From: CAZOMR01 sp964580655
GTDB lineage: Bacteria > RBG-13-61-14 > CAZOMR01
Direction of reading: 5' to 3'
Length of the DNA stretch: 11,463 nucleotides
NCBI GenBank assembly: GCA_964580655.1
Contig: CAZOMR010000098.1
Span: forward strand, 1-11,463
Below the pieces are notes generated by a model. It saw only the letters and a list, made by a program, of their open reading frames with translations. It had not been told where the DNA came from and did no database searches. Made by a program: the position numbers and the translations under genes. Below are positions 5,881-11,463 of this stretch, piece after piece; position 1 is the first letter of the stretch; every line of letters begins with the position of its first letter.

Positions 5881-6942
5881 TTTATCTTTCTTGTCCCTGC
5901 TCTTGGCGTAGCGCACAGCCTGGCGGACCACCTCTGAACGCTTGGCCCCGCCCAGGATGGCCTGGAGGTCTTCATACACGCTTTTGTCCGTGACAAGCGC
6001 TCCGAGCGTGCCCTCGCCCTCGTTGATCTTGCGCGTGATGTCTTGGACATTGGCAAGTGTGCCCTGCAAGTCAACCATTGCATCATCAACCTTGCCCACC
6101 ACATTGTTAACCTGCGGCTTGAGGTCCCCGACAAGGCCGTTGACTCTGGCCACTGCGCTGTCTACGCTTGCCAATGTGCCCTTTAAATTCTCCACAATCT
6201 CCTGATCATAGATAAGCGCGCCAACCAGGCCGCCGCCTGATTTTGCATCCTTCAGCACCTCGGTCAACTCCGCCATCACCGGGTCCAGGCTATCGGTAAT
6301 CCCCGCAAGGCCGCCTCCTCCGCCCTTAGCCCGGATCCAGAACTCGTCATCAATATACCCGGTATCCAGGCCCTTGACCGTGCCTGCTATCTCCCCTGCC
6401 CTCTGTTTGATTTCCGCCTGAACCATCGGGTCATCCTTGTCCCATGCCTCACCGCGTTCCTCATAGCGCGCCCGCACCTCGCGCCGGGCCATCTTCTCTA
6501 TCACCCCTCTTGCCTTATCCCCTGCCCGCTTCGGATCACCCGCGTAAATCTCAAGCAGGTTGTCCCCCAACAGACCCTCCGAAGAAATCTTCATGTACCC
6601 GAACACCCCTTCCGGGTCATTGGCCGCGGCCTCCGGATCAGGGTTGCTGATCGCCACCCTTCCGACATAGTCCGAGTTCATGGACATCTCGATGTATACC
6701 GTGTCCTCGCCCGGCTCCTCCGAAAACCACAGTCTCTCCACCTTGCCCACCGGCAGACCGTGAATCCGCACAGGCGCATAGCGCTTGATCCCGTAGGCGT
6801 TGTTCATCCTGGTGTGAATTGTGATCTTGTGGAGAAGTATAGTGCTCTCCTCAGAGGTCTGGTACACGAAGTAGGCCCCGTAGAGAAGTACCGCGAATAC
6901 AAAAAGACCCACGATCAAATTCTGTAAACTCTGTTTTCGCAT
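5872..6942 (-). CDS. mlaD: MlaD-like MCE-domain phospholipid transport protein
   Basis: Periplasmic substrate-binding part of the MlaFED ABC complex, anchored in the inner membrane; MCE proteins form rings that pass phospholipids between the membranes. The 356-residue product has a single N-terminal membrane helix (about 8-28) and an MCE domain (about 38-135, with APVRIHGLPVGKVERLWF). A charged insertion (about 140-205) is followed by a long helical tail. The tail holds two related motifs, GGGLVGALIYDQEIVENL (236-253) and GEGTLGALVTDKSVYEDL (309-326). The chosen ATG at 6942 follows AAAGGAG by 7 nt; an earlier in-frame ATG at 7011 would lie inside the mlaF-like gene and prefix a non-hydrophobic stretch. 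It starts 13 nt after that gene. E. coli MlaD is much shorter (about 180 residues), so the long helical tail is a lineage feature. Confidence 0.85.
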   Translation of the reverse strand: MRKQSLQNLIVGLFVFAVLLYGAYFVYQTSEESTILLHKITIHTRMNNAYGIKRYAPVRIHGLPVGKVERLWFSEEPGEDTVYIEMSMNSDYVGRVAISNPDPEAAANDPEGVFGYMKISSEGLLGDNLLEIYAGDPKRAGDKARGVIEKMARREVRARYEERGEAWDKDDPMVQAEIKQRAGEIAGTVKGLDTGYIDDEFWIRAKGGGGGLAGITDSLDPVMAELTEVLKDAKSGGGLVGALIYDQEIVENLKGTLASVDSAVARVNGLVGDLKPQVNNVVGKVDDAMVDLQGTLANVQDITRKINEGEGTLGALVTDKSVYEDLQAILGGAKRSEVVRQAVRYAKSRDKKDKTP

Positions 6943-6955
6943 GGCAAAAGCTCCT

Positions 6956-7729
6956 TTATTTCTGTGTGTAGTGGTGCATGTATCCGTGGATGAAATCGTG
7001 CACCACCTCATCCTGCGAATTCCTCATCTCCTCCACTGTGCCTACAGCCCGTATCTTCTTGTCGTATATCATGGCAATGCGGTCTGAGAAATTGAAGATG
7101 CTCTCCATGTCGTGCGTGACCGCGACCGAGGTTATCCCACTGCTCTTTTGCAGTTCCTTGATCAATGCCACGATGCGCCGGACATTGGTGGGGTCAAGTT
7201 CCGTGGTAGGCTCGTCCCAGAGGATTATCTCCGGGTCCGTGGCAAATGCCCGTGCCAGGCCCACCCGTTTCTCCATGCCCCCGGATAGCTCGATCGGCAT
7301 GATATTAGCCACCTGCGGATCCAGACCCACGAGATCTATCCGCTCCATCACGATCCGCTTGATCTCTGCCTCCTTCATGTGCCGGTAGCGCTCCCGCAAA
7401 GGATAAGCTATGTTCTCGAATACGGTCAGCGAGTCGAAAAGCGCGGCACCCTGGAACAGGTATCCTATCTTCTTTCTTATCTCAAAGAGCTTTCTCTCCG
7501 GCAGGGGAACTATATCCTGGCCGTCAATGAAAATATGGCCTCTCTCGGGCTTGAAGAGTCCCACGAGCTGTTTGAGAAAAACCGATTTTCCCTCACCGCT
7601 TCCTGCGATCAGGGACACTGTTTCTCCCCGACGGACCTTGAGGTTGATGCCTGCATGAACCTGGTTATCCCCGAAAGCCTTCCAGACATCCCTGAACTCG
7701 ATGATTATATCGTTGTCCCGAATCGGCAT
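6956..7729 (-). CDS. mlaF: MlaF-like phospholipid ABC transporter ATPase
   Basis: Cytoplasmic ATPase of the MlaFED lipid transporter, 257 residues. Visible motifs: Walker A region AGSGEGKS (42-49), Q loop (Gln93 in YLFQGAALFDS), signature LSGGMEKR (148-155), Walker B IILWDEP (168-174, catalytic Glu173) and H loop VTHD (His206). The SGGM signature and the C-terminal FIHGY are typical of the MlaF/Mkl group. Two positions depart from consensus: the first Gly of GxxxxGK[ST] is Ala42, and the D-loop region reads TTELDP rather than the usual TTGLDP or TSGLDP. The lysine, the aspartate and the catalytic glutamate remain, so it should still bind nucleotide. It starts 18 nt after the mlaE-like gene with GAAGGG upstream of the ATG, and its stop overlaps the ribosome binding site of the mlaD-like gene. 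Confidence 0.88.
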   Translation of the reverse strand: MPIRDNDIIIEFRDVWKAFGDNQVHAGINLKVRRGETVSLIAGSGEGKSVFLKQLVGLFKPERGHIFIDGQDIVPLPERKLFEIRKKIGYLFQGAALFDSLTVFENIAYPLRERYRHMKEAEIKRIVMERIDLVGLDPQVANIMPIELSGGMEKRVGLARAFATDPEIILWDEPTTELDPTNVRRIVALIKELQKSSGITSVAVTHDMESIFNFSDRIAMIYDKKIRAVGTVEEMRNSQDEVVHDFIHGYMHHYTQK

Positions 7730-7747
7730 TTTATTCAGCCCTTCAGT

Positions 7748-8596
7748 TTACATCTGCTCCGCCGCGGCCCCGTAGATGAGCCAGAGCAGGAGCACCTTGG
7801 AAAGGAAGTAATCGAAGATCAGTATCACAAGGAGCGACAATACGACCGTGAAAGTGGTCGCCCTTCCGAGGCCTTCTGCACCGCCGATTACCTTCAAGCC
7901 CTGGTAACAACCGATGATCCCCACGGCATATCCGAAGAAGAAGGTCTTGAGCACACCGACCGCGTAGTCTTCCCACCACATGTATGCCTTGATGCTGTTC
8001 CAGAAGAAGCCCGGCTCTACCCCGGCCTCTCGCCATGTGATGATCATTCCGCCGTACATCCCTATTACATCCGCGAGCAATGTGAGGACCGGGAACATGA
8101 GGATGCAGGCAAGCACCCGCGGGGCCACGAGCTTTACAAGCGGGTCTGCGCCGAGCGAGCGCATGGCGTCTATCTGTTCGCTCAGGGTCATGGAGCCTAT
8201 CTCCGCGCATATGCCTGCTCCGACCCGGCCTCCGACCAGAAGCGCGGTCAGAACCGGAGCGAGCTCTCGCACGAGCGACATGCTGACCATGGTGCCGACA
8301 TATGTCTTCAGCCCGAAGCGCGAGAGCGAGTAGGTAAGCTGGAGCGCCATGACCGCGCCGGTGAAGAGCGCGGTGACCACTGCGATGGGCAGGCTCTTGA
8401 TGGCCACATCCCAGCACTGCCACATGAATTCCTGGAACTTGGAGAGCCTGAAGGGAGGCCGGAAGAAATTTACAAAAGTCCAGAAGGTCATGATGCTTAT
8501 CTCGCCCAGATATATTATGAAATTGTTCCCTGTCTGGCCCAGGCGATCCAGCCAGCGCATGAGCGGATTTTGCAAAAGCAAACTTGTGTTACTCAA
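7748..8596 (-). CDS. mlaE: MlaE-like phospholipid ABC transporter permease
   Basis: Inner-membrane permease of the MlaFED complex, 282 residues, with hydrophobic segments near 67-88, 101-130, 160-185, 215-235 and 247-275. The MlaE/YrbE hallmark is clear: RELAPVLTALLVGGRVGAG (110-128), then AEIGSMTLSEQIDAMRSLG (131-149) and LVAPRVLA (156-163). The start is TTG at 8596, supported by a strong AAGGAG 8 nt upstream that overlaps the stop of the preceding lipoprotein gene. The next in-frame Met (residue 13) has no such site. The extra N-terminal 50 residues form amphipathic or interfacial segments, as in other MlaE proteins. It lies 12 nt after the lipoprotein gene and 18 nt before the mlaF-like gene, a tight operon. 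Confidence 0.88.
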   Translation of the reverse strand: MSNTSLLLQNPLMRWLDRLGQTGNNFIIYLGEISIMTFWTFVNFFRPPFRLSKFQEFMWQCWDVAIKSLPIAVVTALFTGAVMALQLTYSLSRFGLKTYVGTMVSMSLVRELAPVLTALLVGGRVGAGICAEIGSMTLSEQIDAMRSLGADPLVKLVAPRVLACILMFPVLTLLADVIGMYGGMIITWREAGVEPGFFWNSIKAYMWWEDYAVGVLKTFFFGYAVGIIGCYQGLKVIGGAEGLGRATTFTVVLSLLVILIFDYFLSKVLLLWLIYGAAAEQM

Positions 8597-8608
8597 GGTT
8601 AAAGCTCC

Positions 8609-9148
8609 TTACCTGGAAAGGACATCCATATCGCGAAGGCAGGCATGAAAATCCTTAATTCCCTTTTCGTAATTCTCCTGCGGGGCCAGGTATATCAGGT
8701 CTACCACACAGTGGTTCTCGCCCACCACATAATAATCCATTACCCTCTCCTCGCCCTCCACTGCTCCTTGAGCCTTGACATGGTAGATGTCCACTCGCGG
8801 GTTCTTTACAGGTCCTTCCTTAAGCACCCTCGCGGTGTGACCCATTGGAAAGCGAGGATGCTCAGCCAGGATGTCAAGTCCGATGTCCGCATACTTGCCG
8901 CAGGTGAATGTAATGATGATCTCGGCATCAAGCGTTTCATTATGATAAAAGAAGGACTCGTCTTCCTGGCCCTCAATATAATACCTTCCCCAGGTTCCAG
9001 GCAAGCTTACAGGGTCCTTCTGATAGCGCGCAAGCTCCATCTCGTAGGTTCTGGGACTCCACGGGTCAGGCTCCTTGGCACAGGCGAAAAGGAGTAAAAG
9101 CCCGATCCCTATACCTGCCCGGCTTAACCTTACCTGCATCCTGCTCAC
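8609..9148 (-). CDS. Putative lipoprotein of the mla operon
   Basis: Unrecognised 179-residue lipoprotein. A basic N-terminus and hydrophobic core (11-22) end in the lipobox LFAC, so Cys23 would be lipidated after signal peptidase II cleavage. The residue after it is Ala, not Asp, which favours outer-membrane sorting. The mature part is a small mixed-composition domain with aromatic residues and three further Cys (TFTCGKY, GENHCVVDL and FHACLRD), which might form a disulfide. It is first in the operon, before mlaE, and its stop overlaps the mlaE-like ribosome binding site. By position it may be an accessory or acceptor for lipid transport in place of the absent MlaA/MlaC, but this is inference. 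The start is uncertain: GTG at 9148 or ATG at 9139 (20-residue leader up to the Cys), both with poor ribosome binding sites. Confidence 0.7.
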   Translation of the reverse strand: MSRMQVRLSRAGIGIGLLLLFACAKEPDPWSPRTYEMELARYQKDPVSLPGTWGRYYIEGQEDESFFYHNETLDAEIIITFTCGKYADIGLDILAEHPRFPMGHTARVLKEGPVKNPRVDIYHVKAQGAVEGEERVMDYYVVGENHCVVDLIYLAPQENYEKGIKDFHACLRDMDVLSR

Positions 9149-9157
9149 GGCAACCTA

Positions 9158-9187
9158 ATTCTATATGTAAAAATGGTAAATGGTCAA
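9158..9187 (-). promoter_or_regulatory. Candidate promoter for the lipoprotein-mla operon
   Basis: On the minus strand TTGACC (9187-9182) is followed after 18 bp by TAGAAT (9163-9158), each matching five of six consensus bases. With 16-bp spacing a TATAGA alternative exists. Transcription would begin near 9151, almost on the GTG at 9148, so the mRNA would have a very short or no leader. Confidence 0.45.
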
Positions 9188-9194
9188 GAAAACT

Positions 9195-9222
9195 GTAAGG
9201 GCGACCGGCCGGTCGCCCTTAC
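9195..9222 (-). terminator. 28-nt perfect palindrome after nifS, probable terminator
   Basis: GTAAGGGCGACCGG (9195-9208) is followed directly by its exact complement (9209-9222), a 28-base perfect palindrome. On the minus strand it is followed at once by AGTTTTCTTG, so it can act as an intrinsic terminator for the cupin-nifU-nifS operon, 7 bp after the nifS stop. Very similar GC-rich palindromes occur as dispersed intergenic repeats in many bacteria, so it may also be a mobile or repeated element. Confidence 0.6.
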
Positions 9223-9229
9223 CACTCGC

Positions 9230-10417
9230 TCAGGACCGCCCGGCCTGATATAGGGGGGACATCTCGCGAAGCTTTTTAATCACCTCCGGCAACACCTCAA
9301 GGGTGTAATCTATATCATCCTCCGTGTTCTCGCGTCCGATGCTGAACCGTATGGACCCGTGCGCATCCTCATGCGGCAGGCCTATTGCGAGCATGACATG
9401 GCTGGGCTCAAGGGACCCGGTGCTACATGCGCTTCCCGTGGACACAGCGATGCCCTGGCCTGAAAGCCTGAGAATTATGGATTCGCCCTCTATATGCCTG
9501 AACGAGATATTCAGTGTCCCGGGCAGAACATTTTCCGGATGGCCGTTGAATATAATCTCATCCACGCTATCCTCGATTCCCTTTTTCAGGCGGTCGCGGA
9601 GCGCCCTGATCCTTTTCACCTCCCGGGTCATGTCATTTTTTGCGAGCTGGGCGGCCTTGCCAAACGCGATGATTCCGGGTGTGTTTTCCGTGCCGCCGCG
9701 CAGTCCCCCTTCCTGGTGCCCTCCGTGGACAAGGGGACATAGCCTGAGCCCCTTTTTCATATAGAGCGCGCCGATTCCTTTGGGCGCGTATATCTTGTGT
9801 CCTGAGAGGCTCATGAAGTCCACACCCAGTTCCTTTGCGTCCACCTCAATCTTGCCCAGTGCCTGCACCGCATCGGTATGAACTATGATCCCGTGCTCCC
9901 TTCCGATGGCCGCTATCTCCTTGACCGGCTCGATTGTTCCTATCTCGTTGTTCGCGAGCATGATCGTGATAAGCACTGTATGCCGGGTGATGGCCTTGCG
10001 AATGTCTTCCGGGTCCACCATTCCGTATCTGTCCACCGGCAACCATGTGACCTTGAAGCCCCGCTGTTCCAGGCACTGGAGAGTGCTCCGGACCGATGGA
10101 TGCTCTATCTGGCTTGTGATCACATGCCTGCCGCCCGGAGCCTCCGGAAGTTTGAAGGGCATCTCCTCGCAGGTCGTGCCTTTAATCGCCAGGTTGTTGG
10201 ACTCGGACCCGCAACTCGTAAAAATGATCTCCTCCGGTTCGGCATGGATAAATGCGGCCACATTAGACCGGGCATCTTCCACCCTGGACCGGGCCTCCTG
10301 GCCGAAGAGATGAGCGCTGGAGGCATTGCCGAAAAGCCCGAGTGATTCCCTGATAACCTCCTGCACCTCCGGGTGAATAGGCGTGGTCGCGTTATTGTCA
10401 AGATATACCCTGCGCAT
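9230..10417 (-). CDS. nifS: Cysteine desulfurase NifS
   Basis: PLP-dependent class V aminotransferase-fold enzyme of 395 residues. It turns L-cysteine into L-alanine and passes the sulfur as a persulfide to the scaffold NifU. Motifs: YLDNNATTPIHPEV (5-18), CGSESNNLAIKG (69-80), PLP-stacking His106 in IEHPS, NNEIG (156-160), Asp182 in HTDAVQ, PLP Schiff-base Lys208 in SGHKIYAPKG, RGGTEN (240-245) and catalytic Cys331 in STGSACSTGSLEPSHV. The long Cys loop and ATTP start place it in the NifS/IscS group rather than the SufS group. ATG follows GGGAGAG by about 7 nt, 17 nt after nifU. In absence of nif nitrogenase genes here it probably serves general Fe-S supply; an iscS label is an alternative. 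Confidence 0.95.
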   Translation of the reverse strand: MRRVYLDNNATTPIHPEVQEVIRESLGLFGNASSAHLFGQEARSRVEDARSNVAAFIHAEPEEIIFTSCGSESNNLAIKGTTCEEMPFKLPEAPGGRHVITSQIEHPSVRSTLQCLEQRGFKVTWLPVDRYGMVDPEDIRKAITRHTVLITIMLANNEIGTIEPVKEIAAIGREHGIIVHTDAVQALGKIEVDAKELGVDFMSLSGHKIYAPKGIGALYMKKGLRLCPLVHGGHQEGGLRGGTENTPGIIAFGKAAQLAKNDMTREVKRIRALRDRLKKGIEDSVDEIIFNGHPENVLPGTLNISFRHIEGESIILRLSGQGIAVSTGSACSTGSLEPSHVMLAIGLPHEDAHGSIRFSIGRENTEDDIDYTLEVLPEVIKKLREMSPLYQAGRS

Positions 10418-10434
10418 TATTTCTCTCCCTGCCT

Positions 10435-10998
10435 CTATTCCTCACTACCTTTATACTTTGCCAGCAGGTCTTCTATCAGGGGCCTGCATCTGATTCCTCC
10501 GCATTCGCCTGTTGTGGCTCCGGTGGCCTGGGCAACCAACTCCACTGTGTAGGCCCCGTGCGCTATGGCCTCCTCAATCTGCTCCTTTGTGATCTTCTTG
10601 CACTTGCAGATATATTCGGTCTCAGGCTCTGGCTCGATCCCCAGATAATCATCAATCGCGCGGGTGATAGCGTCCGCGGCCAGTACGGAGCAGTGAATCT
10701 TGTGTTCCGGCAGGCCCTCTAGCGCGTTCACTATATCACGGTTCGTGAGCTTGCGCGCGGAATCTATGTGCTTTCCGATGATCATCTCCGTGGCGACAGA
10801 GCTTGAGGCAATGGCGGAGGCACAGCCAAAGGTCTTGAAACTGGCATCCCGGATGATCCCGTCCTCGTCCACCTTGATCCATATCTTCATCATGTCCCCG
10901 CAGACCGGACTTCCGACTTCACCGATGCCGTTTGCGTCTTCCATCTCGCCCATGTTGCGGGGGTTGTTGAAATGATCCAGGACCTTCTTGTTATACAT
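10435..10998 (-). CDS. nifU: NifU-type Fe-S scaffold (IscU-like plus [2Fe-2S] domain)
   Basis: Scaffold on which Fe-S clusters are built with sulfur from NifS, 187 residues. The IscU-like domain (about 1-122) has the ligands Cys33 and Asp35 (PVCGD), Cys59 (FGCAS) and His102-Cys103 (IHCSV). A second domain (about 128-185) carries CKC (131-133) and GECGGIRC (165-171), the four cysteines of the BFD/NifU central [2Fe-2S] domain. The C-terminal Nfu domain of full-length nitrogen-fixation NifU (about 300 residues) is missing; such shortened forms are common in Desulfobacterota and Campylobacterota. The ATG lies 5 nt after the upstream cupin stop, with GGAGA inside the end of that gene, which indicates tight coupling. 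NifS follows by 17 nt. Confidence 0.93.
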   Translation of the reverse strand: MYNKKVLDHFNNPRNMGEMEDANGIGEVGSPVCGDMMKIWIKVDEDGIIRDASFKTFGCASAIASSSVATEMIIGKHIDSARKLTNRDIVNALEGLPEHKIHCSVLAADAITRAIDDYLGIEPEPETEYICKCKKITKEQIEEAIAHGAYTVELVAQATGATTGECGGIRCRPLIEDLLAKYKGSEE

Positions 10999-11003
10999 TT
11001 TGA

Positions 11004-11463
11004 CTATTCTCCAGCCACCTTCACAAGCACTTTACGGGCCAGGGTTTGATGTTTGCGCGAAGGAGGATATATCCTTTCCGTGCTTCCGGTTTCAGGGTCG
11101 AATTTCAAGATATGCCTGCGACCGCCTGGCCGGCCGTACAAATTGAGCGACACAGCCACCTGATCGCTCCCGCTCATCACCCTATGTATCCCCTGGTTCA
11201 AAGGTCTGACCAGTATGCTCATGCCCTCTTCCAGGATGATTTTTTCTTTAAGCCGTATCCGGGCTGTTCCCTGTTCCTGGCCGGAGTCAAGGCGCTCGTA
11301 GTTTTCGACAAGAATTGACCCGGACCAGGCCGAGAGTATTCCCCAGGCGTTATGGTCATGTATAAATGACGGCTCATCCGGGGCCCACAGGTTTGAGCGG
11401 ATAGAAAAAGCCCTGTTCGGATCACGCCAGAGTATGACCTCATTGTCGAACATATTGGCGGCC
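11004..11463 (-). CDS. Cysteine dioxygenase-type cupin protein, N-terminus outside window
   Basis: Partial protein with the double-stranded beta-helix fold of the cysteine dioxygenase type I family, which uses Fe(II) to oxidise cysteine or related thiols. Counting from the Met at 11453, the metal-binding motif is IHDHNAWGILSAWSGSI (His32 and His34) and the third His is His89 in GIHRVM. The frame stays open past that Met to the window edge (three more codons), and family members have about 40-60 further N-terminal residues, so the Met is probably internal. It is the first visible gene of the nifU-nifS operon and ends 5 nt before nifU. Substrate (cysteine, mercaptopropionate or another thiol) cannot be told from sequence. 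The pairing with a cysteine desulfurase suggests a role in cysteine or sulfur balance. Confidence 0.75.
   Translation of the reverse strand, partial: AANMFDNEVILWRDPNRAFSIRSNLWAPDEPSFIHDHNAWGILSAWSGSILVENYERLDSGQEQGTARIRLKEKIILEEGMSILVRPLNQGIHRVMSGSDQVAVSLNLYGRPGGRRHILKFDPETGSTERIYPPSRKHQTLARKVLVKVAGE

Noticed and set aside
7379..8602. 407-codon forward open frame opposite the mlaE- and mlaF-like genes
   Set aside because: It is the antisense shadow of two clearly conserved genes; its His/Glu/Arg-rich translation has no recognisable domain.
9878..10345. Long forward open frames opposite nifS
   Set aside because: Antisense shadows of the conserved cysteine desulfurase gene with no ribosome binding site or domain.

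Overview
The window reads as a bacterial chromosome segment, probably from a Desulfobacterota (Deltaproteobacteria)-like or related Gram-negative lineage. That guess rests on three things: an Mla-type lipid transport operon with an outer-membrane-type lipoprotein, a short two-domain NifU followed by NifS, and a soluble multi-PAS hybrid histidine kinase. No rRNA, tRNA or CRISPR array was seen, so the taxonomy is inference only.

Layout. (i) 1-790 carries no convincing intact gene. It holds GC-rich hairpins, including two terminator-like structures that face leftward, a possible decayed transposase remnant, and a promoter for the kinase. (ii) 792-3161 (+) encodes a cytoplasmic PAS-PAS-PAS-HisKA-HATPase-REC hybrid kinase. 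(iii) 3245-3949 (+) is a hicBA toxin-antitoxin module with its own promoter, whose spacer is filled by a perfect 15-bp dyad. HicB is intact. HicA is split by a -1 frame change exactly at a canonical A AAA AAG slippery heptamer. (iv) 3950-4096 is a short convergent junction with nested inverted repeats. (v) 4097-9148 (-) is an Mla-like operon, in transcription order: lipoprotein, mlaE-like permease, mlaF-like ATPase, mlaD-like MCE protein, then after a hairpin a 573-residue ABC-2-type exporter permease. (vi) 9195-9222 is a 28-nt perfect palindrome. (vii) 9230-11463 (-) is an iron-sulfur assembly operon in the order cysteine-dioxygenase-like cupin (cut by the window edge), nifU, nifS.

How the genes fit together. 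MlaE, MlaF and MlaD form the inner-membrane ABC complex that moves phospholipids between the two membranes. The lipoprotein and the large permease are candidate accessory parts. NifS takes sulfur from cysteine and delivers it to NifU for Fe-S cluster building, while the adjacent cupin may oxidise cysteine or a related thiol, so this operon centres on cysteine sulfur. The right two thirds look like core genome. The left third (kinase, toxin-antitoxin module, debris) looks accessory. The most noteworthy object is the frameshifted hicA: either a toxin inactivated by a one-base homopolymer change or a toxin whose synthesis needs programmed ribosomal frameshifting.
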